Source of the DNA: Mycolicibacterium sp. lyk4-40-TYG-92
Lineage (GTDB): Bacteria; Actinomycetota; Actinomycetes; Mycobacteriales; Mycobacteriaceae
Length of the DNA stretch: 64,000 bases
Direction of reading: 5' to 3'
NCBI RefSeq assembly: GCF_030209435.1
Contig: NZ_JARVRX010000011.1
Span: forward strand, 124,001 to 188,000
The position numbers and the translations under genes were made by a program. Positions 7,085 to 16,669 of this stretch are shown here, piece after piece. Each line of letters begins with the position of its first letter. Position 1 is the first letter of the stretch. The notes beneath the pieces were generated by a model that was given only the letters and a program-made list of their open reading frames with translations, was not told the DNA's origin and did no database searches.

Positions 7085-8284
7085 GTGAGCACACACGCCG
7101 GGCCGAATCGGGCCTCTGCGGACCGGGCCACCGCGGACACCGGTGCGCGCGGAAGCAGTCGGCGCGCGGCCGAGAAGACGGGTCTGCGTCCCTCCCAGTG
7201 GCCGGTGATCCAGCGCTGCGGCACCGACACGTCGTGTGGCTGCACCCAGCGCGAGCAAGCGGAAGGTGCCTCAGGCCACGTGCAACGTGCGACGTCAACA
7301 CCCGGTGCGCCGCTTCCGACCGCCGCGAAAAGCAAAATGCAGCAGGCCTTTTCGTTCAATTTCGATGCCGTGCGCGTCCACACCGATGCGGCGGCCAACG
7401 CCACCGCCACAGCCCTGGGTGCCCGGGCGATGACGACCGGGGCCGACATCGTCTTCGCGGCCGGCGAGTACGCCCCGGGCACCGCCGGCGGTGACCACCT
7501 GCTGGCCCACGAACTCGCGCACGTGGTGCAACAGTCGCAGGGGCTGGTCAGCAAGTCGATCGACGGCGGTCCCAACGACCATCTGGAACGCGCCGCACAC
7601 CAGGCCGCCGACCGGGCCACTCCAGCGGCCGAGCACGAGGCCGACGGCGCGGCGCGGACCGTGGCGACGGGCGGGGCGGTGCCGAAGCTGTCGCGTCAGC
7701 CCTTGGCAATCGCGCGGCAGCCCACCACACCGGCAGCACCGGCCGCGACCACCGTCCCCATCACGTCGACGGCCGATGCCGTTGCGGTGCGGCAGAATGC
7801 CCAGGATTTCGTCAACAACATTGCGGCGAAGTACGGGACCGACAGCGGGCATACGCAACTGAAGGGCTCGCTGTCGTGGACCCCCGCCAATGGGAGGATC
7901 GCGAGCATCACCTCAACCTGGTCGGTCGCCGAGAATTACCCCTCGCCGTTCACTGGGCCGGGTAGCAGCATCTCGGCAACAGAAATGGCCGCCTGCCGCG
8001 CCCTCTCAGACCGCATCAAGCAGCATGAGGACAGGCACGCTGCGATAGAGAAGACGCAACGCGAGAGATTCCTATCGACGTTTGTCGGGTCGGCGGAGGC
8101 CGGTGCCGACGCTCGGGTCGACACCTTGGACTGTCAGGTCGGGCAGGCCCAACGGGCGCACGACTGCGCTGAAGGCAAGATCACCCTCGACGCCAACAAC
8201 AAGTTGTCGGTCTCGGGCGTCGACCATCCCGAGTACATCGGGACCAACTGCGCGGCGCAGTTCAGGACCGGCGGGTGTCCTTAG
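7085..8284 (+). CDS. DUF4157 (eCIS core domain) protein with a second C-terminal HExxH motif
   Basis: 399 aa from GTG 7085 with a strong GAGGGAGG site. The disordered N-terminus contains a Cys cluster (RCGTDTSCGC). Residues about 80-150 are the eCIS core domain PF13699 (FNFDAVRVHTD...GADIVFAAGEYAP...LLAHELAHVVQQ) with metalloprotease-like HELAH at 142-146. After an Ala/Thr/Pro linker, residues about 230-399 form a separate domain with HEDRH at 314-318, preceded by ...ACRALSDRIKQ. That layout recalls DUF922 predicted secreted zinc proteases. The last 50 residues hold four cysteines. DUF4157 proteins are marker genes of eCIS loci and often carry toxin domains, so this may be a payload with a protease domain. 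The 3' end overlaps the convergent DUF6519 gene by 4 bp. Confidence 0.85.
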   Translation: MSTHAGPNRASADRATADTGARGSSRRAAEKTGLRPSQWPVIQRCGTDTSCGCTQREQAEGASGHVQRATSTPGAPLPTAAKSKMQQAFSFNFDAVRVHTDAAANATATALGARAMTTGADIVFAAGEYAPGTAGGDHLLAHELAHVVQQSQGLVSKSIDGGPNDHLERAAHQAADRATPAAEHEADGAARTVATGGAVPKLSRQPLAIARQPTTPAAPAATTVPITSTADAVAVRQNAQDFVNNIAAKYGTDSGHTQLKGSLSWTPANGRIASITSTWSVAENYPSPFTGPGSSISATEMAACRALSDRIKQHEDRHAAIEKTQRERFLSTFVGSAEAGADARVDTLDCQVGQAQRAHDCAEGKITLDANNKLSVSGVDHPEYIGTNCAAQFRTGGCP

Positions 8285-11200
8285 ACCATCACCGAGTTGA
8301 ACGGCAGCCAGTGGTTCAGCGGCGGGCTCGGTAGCAGGATCGGCGTCGACACCAACACATTGCCCACGATCGTGACCGGCAGGTTGATCACGCGGGCGTC
8401 TCCGGACGTCGACTGCGTCTCGATGCAGAACAGGCTGCACGTCGTACTGGCTGCCGCCCGGTCCGCAGACTTGGCCGCCTCGTTGGCGATGATGTTGCCG
8501 TTGATCGCCACCGCGTCTTCCCGGGTATGGATCACCGCGGCCTGACCGTTGGGGAAGCGGTTGCTGATCCGGTTGCCCGTGCACAGCACCGATCCGAACG
8601 TCGCCGTCATGTCGACCACCAGCAATCCGGGGGCCGAGTAGGAGTGGCCGACAACCGCGTCGATCTCATTGCCGGTCAAGGCCAGCCGCAGTACGGGCTG
8701 GATGCCGGTGTCGGTGGCCTGCGGCACCTGCGGCGCCGCGGCTCCCGCGTTGGCCAAGATGTTGTCGAATGCGGGCAGCAGCCTGCTGACCAGATCCGAA
8801 ACCGGGGCTGCGGCAGCGGCTTCCGCCGCCGGGGTCGTCGTCGCACGCGGCATCGCGACCGTCTTCGCCGCGTCCGCCACATCCGGGCTCGGTGTGGTGG
8901 CGACGGTCGGCTGCTGACGGGCGAACATCTTGTTCACGTCGGCGACGACATTGCCGAGCAGCTTGGTCGCCGGGGGCGGGGTACCCGTCCCGATCGGGGC
9001 CGCTGCGGCGGCCGCCGGTGCGAGCGTGGTCAGCGACTGGTTGAGCATCCCGCGCAGGCTCTGGGCCACCGAGGACAGGACGGCCGAATCAAGTTGGGGG
9101 AGCCGTGGTCCGGTTGCGTGGTCCGCGGTCGGTGCCGTGGTAGGCAGCACCCGGGCCATGGTCAGCGCCAGTACCACGATGCCATCGGCCAGCACGCTGA
9201 GTCCCGTGGCGGCGAGCTCCTTGTTACTGGCCACATCGCCCGTCGGTACCAGCTCCAACGCGGCCGCCTGCGTCAGGTTGGCAAGCGAGAACAACCAGAA
9301 GCCGGCGAAGCAGTTCTGCACGGTGTTGTTGTTCAGCCGGATGGTGCTCAACTGGCCGATGACCAACGCCGGCACCGTGATTCCGACGAAGCGACAACCT
9401 TCGATGGCGGCGTCGTGCAGTGCGCCGAGGGCGGCCACGGACTCGGCGGTCTGCGTGCGTTCCCAGGTGGCCGTCGGCACCTGCAGATATCCGAACGTCA
9501 GCCGGTACGGCGGCATCGGCCTGGCATCGGTGGTGGTGTCGGAGACGGCCAGGTCGTAGAACGGCACCTTGTCGGGCACGGGGGCGGTGTCGAAAACGCA
9601 GTCGGTGACCGTGGTCTCCGACAGTGACCCGTTGGCCAGGATGCCTGCGGCGAAAATGCTTGCGGCGAAGCGCAATCCCGTGAAATCGAAGCTGAAGTGG
9701 CAGTCCTCGATCACCAGTCCGGAGGCATTACGGGCTGAAATGCCTACTGCGACTCTCAGATTGGCGGAGAACTGCTCCAGCAGTACCCGGCTGCCCACAC
9801 CGAGTGCCCGCGACAGCGCTGTGAAGGCATCCCTCGATGCGAACGAGACCAACGGCGTCACCAGGTCAAGCCCGCGGATCGTCACCCGGTTGGCGCCCTG
9901 CAGAACGATGAGCCCCAGCAGGAAAGGCGCCCCGGGCTGCTCGGGCGCCTGCAGTCGAACCGGACCACCACAGCCTTCAAACGTGATGTCGGAGAAGCTT
10001 TTATCGAAGATCACCGGTTCGGTCAACGTGTAGACACCCGGGCTGAAGCACACCTTGATCGGTCCGCGGCCGGCGTAGCGCGCCAGCAGTCTGTTGAGCG
10101 ACGTTCCGGCCAGGGACTGGGGCGTGACGCGCAGCGTGCAGCACCCGGAGCCGCGGCCCGTCAGCTCGACGAGGTTGTCGAACGGCGGAATGCAGGAGCT
10201 GACGCTCGCGGCGCCCTGTGCGGGCCGCGTCACCATGGCGACCGGGCACGCCAGTACCCGCGCGCCTTCCGGCGGCTGCGGCGCGTCGCCGTACCGGGCG
10301 GGGTAGATCAGGCTGGGCACACTGGGCCGCAGTGCGAAGCACCAGAAGTCGCCGCGATGGAACACCCCGTTGGTGGAACTGAGCGTCACCGTCACGCCGG
10401 TGTTGGCGCCGGCCCCGGACAGCGTCACGGCGGTGCCGGCCGGCGCACGCATCGTGCCCTGCCAGACCCGCAGGTACAGCTGGTTGGCGTTCTGGTATCC
10501 GGCCGGCAGATTCCCGCTGATCGCGACCGTGCCCGTCGAGGTGTCGTAACCCTGGCTCAGCGTGAACACGGATCCCGCTGCGGCAGCGATGTATCCGCTG
10601 TGCGCGCTGGGGTCGTCGGGCGTCAGGCTCGCGGCGTCGCGCAGCAATTCCACCGCCTGCCCGGCGACCGGGTTGTGGTAGCTGTCCACCGGAGCGTTGG
10701 TCAGCGTCAGGATCACGTGGCCACTGTTGTCGGGTGCGGTCCGACTCAAGGTGTAGAGGAACGTGGCATCGTCGTATCCCCAGACGATGGTCGGTACCCC
10801 GTTGGCGTCGACACTGGCGATCTGCACCCGGATCAGCTGATTCTCGGCACCCAGGTAGCCACCGGTGGCCACCGGCTGGCACGGGCTGGGTGGCACGGCG
10901 TCGGTGACGAAGCCGACGCGCAGTCGCGCACTGGATTTCAGCCGCATCGTCGCCGGGTTGAGATTCAGCCCGGTCTTGTCCCAGGCCGCCTGGACTTCAC
11001 TCCAGGCCTGGCTGCACGTGGCCGACGTGGTGGGCCAGCGCACGAAGCGCTGCAGCACGCGAAGCCGCTGCATGGTGTCCGGTCCACCGAGGGCGACGTC
11101 GGCCAGGGCCGGGTCCTCGCGGGCCGAGACCTCCTGCTCGACGGCCAGCAGGTAGACCAGCTCGTTGACGGCTGTGGGCGGGCTCTGCTGGGCGGGCTCG

Positions 11201-11553
11201 GGCGCCACCCACAGCGTGCCGCTCACGGGGTCCAGCCAGTCGGCCTGGTCGTCGACATCGACGTCTGCCTGCAGGTCAAGGCGCTCCCCACCCAGGTAGA
11301 GAGTGCCCTTGCCGACGGTCAGATCGGCCGTCGAAGTGGGCGGGCTCGACGGTTGGCCGACCTTGACCAGATAGCCGCCGTCGGGGCTGCCGACGGGCCC
11401 GACCACGTCGCGGGTGACGGCCCGGTCCCGGGCGGCGTCGATGGTCGCTGCCTCGTTCCAGTCCGCTTCGACGGTGACCCGGCCCTGTTGGGCTACCAAT
11501 CCACGCCACTTACGGGTGGGGTCGTAGCTGATGCGTGCACGGTCGCTGGCCAT
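8281..11553 (-). CDS. Giant DUF6519 eCIS protein with beta-helix region
   Basis: 1090 aa, the last and largest gene of the leftward structural operon. The N-terminal ~120 residues match DUF6519 (RISYDPTRKWRGLVAQQGRVT...ADWNEAA), a domain found in eCIS loci. Residues about 500-760 look like a right-handed parallel beta-helix of the pectate-lyase/tailspike type (VTIRGLDLVTP, LVIEDCHFSFD, TTVTDCVFD, AAIEGCRFVG, IRLNNNTVQN). A low-complexity Ala/Pro/Thr stretch follows (about 860-970), and the helix-like repeats resume at the C-terminus (LTGNEIDAVVG, SVLCTGNRISN, VAINGNIIAN). A tail-fibre or outer-baseplate adhesin is likely; the target is unknown. It follows the P2-I-like gene after 36 bp. Confidence 0.85.
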   Translation of the reverse strand: MASDRARISYDPTRKWRGLVAQQGRVTVEADWNEAATIDAARDRAVTRDVVGPVGSPDGGYLVKVGQPSSPPTSTADLTVGKGTLYLGGERLDLQADVDVDDQADWLDPVSGTLWVAPEPAQQSPPTAVNELVYLLAVEQEVSAREDPALADVALGGPDTMQRLRVLQRFVRWPTTSATCSQAWSEVQAAWDKTGLNLNPATMRLKSSARLRVGFVTDAVPPSPCQPVATGGYLGAENQLIRVQIASVDANGVPTIVWGYDDATFLYTLSRTAPDNSGHVILTLTNAPVDSYHNPVAGQAVELLRDAASLTPDDPSAHSGYIAAAAGSVFTLSQGYDTSTGTVAISGNLPAGYQNANQLYLRVWQGTMRAPAGTAVTLSGAGANTGVTVTLSSTNGVFHRGDFWCFALRPSVPSLIYPARYGDAPQPPEGARVLACPVAMVTRPAQGAASVSSCIPPFDNLVELTGRGSGCCTLRVTPQSLAGTSLNRLLARYAGRGPIKVCFSPGVYTLTEPVIFDKSFSDITFEGCGGPVRLQAPEQPGAPFLLGLIVLQGANRVTIRGLDLVTPLVSFASRDAFTALSRALGVGSRVLLEQFSANLRVAVGISARNASGLVIEDCHFSFDFTGLRFAASIFAAGILANGSLSETTVTDCVFDTAPVPDKVPFYDLAVSDTTTDARPMPPYRLTFGYLQVPTATWERTQTAESVAALGALHDAAIEGCRFVGITVPALVIGQLSTIRLNNNTVQNCFAGFWLFSLANLTQAAALELVPTGDVASNKELAATGLSVLADGIVVLALTMARVLPTTAPTADHATGPRLPQLDSAVLSSVAQSLRGMLNQSLTTLAPAAAAAAPIGTGTPPPATKLLGNVVADVNKMFARQQPTVATTPSPDVADAAKTVAMPRATTTPAAEAAAAAPVSDLVSRLLPAFDNILANAGAAAPQVPQATDTGIQPVLRLALTGNEIDAVVGHSYSAPGLLVVDMTATFGSVLCTGNRISNRFPNGQAAVIHTREDAVAINGNIIANEAAKSADRAAASTTCSLFCIETQSTSGDARVINLPVTIVGNVLVSTPILLPSPPLNHWLPFNSVMV

Positions 11554-11589
11554 CAGAGTTGCCCTCCTTCGCCCGGATTCGGGCTGCGT

Positions 11590-14019
11590 TTACGTGACAT
11601 GGATGACCACCGGTGTCAGGCCGAGCGGCATGTATTCGGCGTATTTGGTCAGTAGGCCGTGTTCTCTGATCGGCGCCAGACACGCGCAGAACGCGCCCAT
11701 CTCGGAGCCACGGTCCGAGCCGGCGGAAATGCTCGAGCCGGTTCCGCCGGTGACCGCCTGGTCGACGGCCTCGAGCAGTTGGGCGTAGCCCGGGTCGCCG
11801 TAGTCGGTGGACGTGAACAGCGACGCGTGCGTGCCGGTCGTCAGCGACTCGTACTGCCGCGGCACCCGGCTGCCGCCGACGTACGCGCTGAACCGGACGC
11901 AGCCGTTCTGGGTGTCATCGACGTCGGCGAAGCCGGTGATGACGCTGTCGCTGGCGTAGAGGCGGTGCACCGCGATCCGGCCCAACACCGTGACCCGCGT
12001 GAGCGTCACCGTGGCGTCGCTGACCGCGACGGCGGCCGGTCCGAGCGCGCCGGGGAACGCGGCGTCGAGCAGACCCCGGTTGACGTCCGGTGTCACCGTG
12101 GGCGACGGCGGCTGCGCCACAAGCGCTTTCAGGTCCGGATCGAGCGGCACGGCGGCGAAGCTGACGGCGTCCCACTGCGACGCGCCCGCGACCAGAGCGT
12201 TCAGGCCGTCGACGACGGCCTGCGGTACGGGGTCCGGCGCGGTGTAGGCGTCCAGCGCCGACTGTGCTGCAGTTGGCAAGGCGCCCAACAGTTTCTGCGC
12301 CAGCGGGTCGGTGGCCCGGTAACTGGCGGCGAGCAGTGCGGGATCGTAGACGTCGGCCGGCGAGTACTGCGGGCCGACCGTGGTGGGGATGGCCTGGATG
12401 ATGCTGTCGGTGATGGTCAGGGCCTCTACGGCGCCGCCGTAGCGGGTGCGGATCGGGCCGACGATGCTGTGGTCGATCACCAGCTGCCGAATGGCGCCGT
12501 CGCCGGCGCCCCGTTCGATCCAGATGGTCGTCGGCCGCAGCAGTGCACCGTCGACCGCCGACGCCAGTGGGGTGGCAGCCGGTGGCGACGTCGGCTCCCC
12601 GCGGTTCAGCGTCCCCGGGTCCAGGGTGCAGGCGGTGATCCGGACGGTGTCGAACGTGCCCCGCAGCACGACGTCGCAGCCGCTGATCAGCAGGCCGTCG
12701 AGGGTCAGTTGGGCACCGGCGCTGCCGGTGAAGACCCACTCCGGCGGATCGACTGCGGCCGGCCGCAGTACTGGGCGTTGCTCGTTCGAGGCCTGCACCA
12801 GCACGGCGGTGATCGGCGTGCTGGTGCCCAGATCCGGCAGGACATCGGCGTAGGTCAGCGAGTCGTCGACGACCAGAGTCGAAGTGGACGCCAGCGCGCC
12901 CAGCGCGGCCGCGAGCCCGGTGCCGCCGCTGACCGTGGTGACCGGGCCGGTCTGCGCGGGCGGGTCATCGATGGACAGCCGGTCGTAGGGGCCGGCGCCG
13001 ACGTACAGCGTGCCCGCGGCCGCCGAGAAGGCGTACTGATAGCCGACGGTGAGCGGCCCCGGGTTGGCGGGGGACACCTTGAAGCGCCCCAGTTCCGGCC
13101 ACACCGTGTCGATGTCAGCGCCCGTGACGGTGTAGCCGAACGGGGCGCCCCGTTCCAAGCCGGAGGTGATCGGCCCGGGTACCTGCGCCTCGGTCGATGC
13201 CGTCCAGTTGTCGGCGTAGTCGCCGGGGTGCGCGGGCTGCGGGAGGAACAGCGGAATCTCCCGGCCCGTCGGATCGAAGACGAACTGGCCCGGGCAGCCG
13301 GCAACAGCGACCGGGGTACCGGCGGTGATCGGGAACGACGTCAGCCGCCACAGGAACACCAACAGCTTCGGAATTCCGAAGTGGCCCAAAGCCCCTCGGC
13401 CCCTGCGTACGTCGACGGAATGGCAGAATTCGTCGAAGGCCGAGTCGGTGAGGGTCGCGCCGTGGACGTTGCGCAGGTCGGCCAGCCCGCCGGCCGGGGT
13501 GCCGGTCAGCGTGCCCACCAGGCCTTCCTTTTGCAGCAGCGCGGTTACCTGCGTGTCGGCGAGATTGGGGAACGCGGCCGCTCCGACCATGGGGTCCAGG
13601 CCGTGGCGGGTGCGGCTCAGGCGCCGGAAGGACTCGACCAGCTGCGTCGGCCACCCCGTCACGTCGTGCGCCAGCTCTTCGAGCACCGCGAGCGTGCCTT
13701 TGCGGCGCCGATAGTAGATGGTCTTGGCGACATCGAGGCGCTGGCCGCGGGCATCCAGTCCATTGATCAGGTTGGTGCCCAACAGATCCCCGATGTACGG
13801 AATCACCCAGTCGTCACACGTCTCGATCGACTGGTCGGCCCACAGCCGGTCGAGGCTGCGCCGTACCACCGCAGCCTGGGCACCCACCCGGTTCAGCAGT
13901 TCCTGCAGTGGCCCGGCCGCGCCCGAGGCGTCGGTGTCGTCGGTGCGGTACACCTCGGGCAGCAGCGCCCAGAGGCGTTGGGCGTAGTAGTCGGCGTAGC
14001 CGTCGTCGAAGTCAGGCAT
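11590..14019 (-). CDS. Phage tail protein I-like (P2 gpI) baseplate protein with long C-terminal extension
   Basis: 809 aa. The first ~200 residues have the tail protein I pattern (LWALLPEVYRTDD, LQELLNRVGAQAAVVRRSLDRLW, WVIPYIGDLLGTN, AKTIYYRRRKGTLAVLEELA), the family that joins the baseplate hub or wedge to fibres. Typical P2 gpI is about 200 aa. The remaining ~600 residues resemble beta-helix or jelly-roll fibre modules (LTLDGLLISGCDVVLRG, LVIDHSIVGPI, ALTITDSIIQ, VTVLGRIAVHRLYASDSVI). The start overlaps the stop of the upstream baseplate-J gene by 8 bp. It probably provides a second fibre-like element beside the DUF6519 protein. Confidence 0.85.
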   Translation of the reverse strand: MPDFDDGYADYYAQRLWALLPEVYRTDDTDASGAAGPLQELLNRVGAQAAVVRRSLDRLWADQSIETCDDWVIPYIGDLLGTNLINGLDARGQRLDVAKTIYYRRRKGTLAVLEELAHDVTGWPTQLVESFRRLSRTRHGLDPMVGAAAFPNLADTQVTALLQKEGLVGTLTGTPAGGLADLRNVHGATLTDSAFDEFCHSVDVRRGRGALGHFGIPKLLVFLWRLTSFPITAGTPVAVAGCPGQFVFDPTGREIPLFLPQPAHPGDYADNWTASTEAQVPGPITSGLERGAPFGYTVTGADIDTVWPELGRFKVSPANPGPLTVGYQYAFSAAAGTLYVGAGPYDRLSIDDPPAQTGPVTTVSGGTGLAAALGALASTSTLVVDDSLTYADVLPDLGTSTPITAVLVQASNEQRPVLRPAAVDPPEWVFTGSAGAQLTLDGLLISGCDVVLRGTFDTVRITACTLDPGTLNRGEPTSPPAATPLASAVDGALLRPTTIWIERGAGDGAIRQLVIDHSIVGPIRTRYGGAVEALTITDSIIQAIPTTVGPQYSPADVYDPALLAASYRATDPLAQKLLGALPTAAQSALDAYTAPDPVPQAVVDGLNALVAGASQWDAVSFAAVPLDPDLKALVAQPPSPTVTPDVNRGLLDAAFPGALGPAAVAVSDATVTLTRVTVLGRIAVHRLYASDSVITGFADVDDTQNGCVRFSAYVGGSRVPRQYESLTTGTHASLFTSTDYGDPGYAQLLEAVDQAVTGGTGSSISAGSDRGSEMGAFCACLAPIREHGLLTKYAEYMPLGLTPVVIHVT

Positions 14020-16669
14020 CGGGCACTCCGCTCAACGTCAGGTTGGTTGCGGGCAGCGAAAAGAAGGAACCTTCCCCGGGGTCGGCCATTTCGTCGAGGA
14101 TGCTGAGCTGGTTCAGCGCCGGCCGGTGCCAGGTCACCCGCAGCTGATGGACGGCGACGACGCCGGGCACGCTCAGCGCCGCGTCGACGTGACTGCGGTA
14201 CAGCCACTGGCCGATGCCCATGGCGGCGGGGCTGAAGGCGCCGGTGTCCGGGTCGGCGAAGGCCGCGGTGGCCGCGGCCACGACGTCGTCGACGATGCGG
14301 TCGGCGGACACCACCAACCGGGCCGATATAGACACCTCGATCTGGGTGGCTGCGGCGACGGCCACCGGGCGGTTGGGGTCATCGGAACCGGCAAGTGCTC
14401 GGCTGGCGCTGGTCACTCCGCCGGCGTCGTCGTTGACGTAGATCTTGACCAGCGTGCGTTGTGCGGCAGCGTCGAATGTCCAGTAGGCCTTGACCCGGGA
14501 GACGCCCGCTGCCTGGGCGGCGACCACTTCGTAGTCGACGGCCGAGATCGCCCGGCCGAACGTGAACACACTGGCCGGTGCGTCGGTCTTGACGTTGGCC
14601 GGCGACTGCGGGTCCTTACCGCCGTTCACCGGCACCGGGTTGTGGACGGCCGCCAGGTTGGGTTGGCGCGACAGCATGGTGGTCAGTCGGCCGGCCGGCG
14701 GGCTGGCCGCGCCCGATCCGTACCGGTAGGTGGCCACGACGTTGCCGCTACCGGACGGCAGCCGTGACCCGTTCAGCCCGTCGCCGAAGCGGACGGTGGC
14801 GCTCTGATCGGGTGCCCGCTCCACGACGTAGACCTGAGCGTTGTGAGCCTGGCGGTACAGCGTGGGTACTTCTGTCCATTTGATCCCGTCGACGTAGACC
14901 GAGAGGGCCGCCGTCCACCCGGCGCCGTTGGCCAGGTAGGTCAGCGGGGACTTCTTCAACGTGAACCGCTGATTCACCACCGCCGCGTTGCCGCTGCCGA
15001 GTACTTCGTTGTTGACCGTGGTGCCACGGGACACCGACACCACGTCGAACAGCAGTCGCAGCGGCAGCTGCAGCGGCGGGTCGAAGGTCTCCTGCGCCGG
15101 CGGCAGACCGGTCAGCACCAGCTGCGTGGAGCCGTCGGACGTCGGGTTCGGCGCCACCTGCACGAGGGTCCCAGCGCCGTTGGCGTCTTCCAGCAGCGCC
15201 TGCGACACCCCGGGCCGCAGGGAGAAGCCGCCGTGCACCTTCACCGCAACGGGCAGGGCCGACAGTGGCGCCGGCGGGTTGGGCAGCACGGATCCGACGT
15301 CGCGGAAGGCGTGCCGCACGGTCACCGGGGAAGAGGTTGTGTAACCGCCCAGGGTCGCCGGGTCGGATGTCCGGACAGTGAGCCTGGTGTACGGGACGAC
15401 GATGGAAGTGTCTGTCTTTCCGGGAAAGTCGGTCTTGCCCATCTTGTCGCTGGTGCCTGTGACATGGCCCAGCACCGATGAGGCGGCGGTTCCACCGTCG
15501 AAGAACACCAGGTCGCCTGGCCGGATCGATCGGACCGTCGCTGACAGGCTCACGACCACCGGATTGGTGGTGTTCTTGACCGGCGCCGGGTCCGTGCTGG
15601 TCAGGTTCCACAGCGACGCATCGGCCGTGGACTTGATCAGGCGGTAGCTGTGGGTCAGCCGGGGTCCGGTCGGGGCCGATGGTCCCGACGGCTGAACTGT
15701 GCCGATCGAACCCAACGACCCTAACGCCCCCCGTAGCCCCGACAACCCCGGGGCCGTTTGCAGCAGGCCCTGCTTCCATACGTTGGACATATCGAAAAGT
15801 GAAGTGTTCGAGAGGATTTGAAACTTCGACGAGCCTGACGCGGAGGGCGACAGCACCACCTGGCCGAGGATTCCCGGGTCGATTCCGACGAATGACGACT
15901 CCTTCACGGTGCCCCAGATCGCGGCGGAGGTGAACGCGACCCGGGTGTTGACGGCCCCGCTGTCGGGGTCGGTCTCCGGGTCCACCGAGGCGACAGTGAC
16001 GGCCGCCCAGTTGTCATTGCGTCCGGCCCAACCCTTTTCGACCAGCAACAGGTCGTCGCCGGCTTTCACGCCACTGACCTTCCCGGCCAGCAATACCGAC
16101 GCCGGCCCGACGTCCTGGCCGGAGTCGTTGGTGCGCACATCCAGCAGGCGGTTGTGGAGCAGGGCGGCAGCGACATCGGATGGCCCGGGGAAACGGGCCG
16201 CGGCAGCTTCGAAGGTCTGGGGCGGTACCCCGGGGGTCGGGGTGCTGGACAGTTGCATCCCGTTGGGGATGATCACGGGTTCGGCCGGATGCTTGGTGGT
16301 ACGGACCGCACCGACCACGCCGGTGGCCGCCAGCCCGGGGGCGGGGACATAACCGAGCAGTGCCACCAGGCCCGCGATGCTCTCCGGGAATTGTGCGGTA
16401 CGCAAGTAGGATTCGTTCGCGATGCGTTCGTTGTAGAACGTCAGCACGTCGCCGATGTAGGCCCACCATTCCAGATACTGCAAGCCGAGATCACCGACGG
16501 CCGGCCGCCACGGGCCCAAGGCACGCTCCCCGGTCAGCGGGCGCAGCAGCGCGCGGCGGAAGCCGGTGAAATCATCGACCCGGTCGCTGATCGCTGCCAG
16601 CCCCGGTTGGTTGCTGACCACCTGCGGGTCCTGGGGGTTGCTGCACGGGCAGGGTGATGGGCTGGTCAT
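14012..16669 (-). CDS. Baseplate J/gp6-like protein (second copy)
   Basis: 885 aa. Annotated relatives are called putative baseplate assembly proteins in eCIS clusters (Afp11/12-like). N-terminal features include a cysteine-rich start (CPCSN) and GLQYLEWWAYIGDVLTFYNERIANESYLRTA, the helical segment shared with the neighbouring J protein. The middle contains long beta-rich insertions. The C-terminal part shows the J-domain pattern GRAISAVDYEVVAAQAAGVSRVKAYW followed by a ferredoxin-like segment. The gene overlaps both neighbours (4 bp with the upstream J gene, 8 bp downstream), indicating coupled translation. Two different J-type wedge proteins side by side are usual for Afp-like particles. 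Confidence 0.85.
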   Translation of the reverse strand: MTSPSPCPCSNPQDPQVVSNQPGLAAISDRVDDFTGFRRALLRPLTGERALGPWRPAVGDLGLQYLEWWAYIGDVLTFYNERIANESYLRTAQFPESIAGLVALLGYVPAPGLAATGVVGAVRTTKHPAEPVIIPNGMQLSSTPTPGVPPQTFEAAAARFPGPSDVAAALLHNRLLDVRTNDSGQDVGPASVLLAGKVSGVKAGDDLLLVEKGWAGRNDNWAAVTVASVDPETDPDSGAVNTRVAFTSAAIWGTVKESSFVGIDPGILGQVVLSPSASGSSKFQILSNTSLFDMSNVWKQGLLQTAPGLSGLRGALGSLGSIGTVQPSGPSAPTGPRLTHSYRLIKSTADASLWNLTSTDPAPVKNTTNPVVVSLSATVRSIRPGDLVFFDGGTAASSVLGHVTGTSDKMGKTDFPGKTDTSIVVPYTRLTVRTSDPATLGGYTTSSPVTVRHAFRDVGSVLPNPPAPLSALPVAVKVHGGFSLRPGVSQALLEDANGAGTLVQVAPNPTSDGSTQLVLTGLPPAQETFDPPLQLPLRLLFDVVSVSRGTTVNNEVLGSGNAAVVNQRFTLKKSPLTYLANGAGWTAALSVYVDGIKWTEVPTLYRQAHNAQVYVVERAPDQSATVRFGDGLNGSRLPSGSGNVVATYRYGSGAASPPAGRLTTMLSRQPNLAAVHNPVPVNGGKDPQSPANVKTDAPASVFTFGRAISAVDYEVVAAQAAGVSRVKAYWTFDAAAQRTLVKIYVNDDAGGVTSASRALAGSDDPNRPVAVAAATQIEVSISARLVVSADRIVDDVVAAATAAFADPDTGAFSPAAMGIGQWLYRSHVDAALSVPGVVAVHQLRVTWHRPALNQLSILDEMADPGEGSFFSLPATNLTLSGVPDA

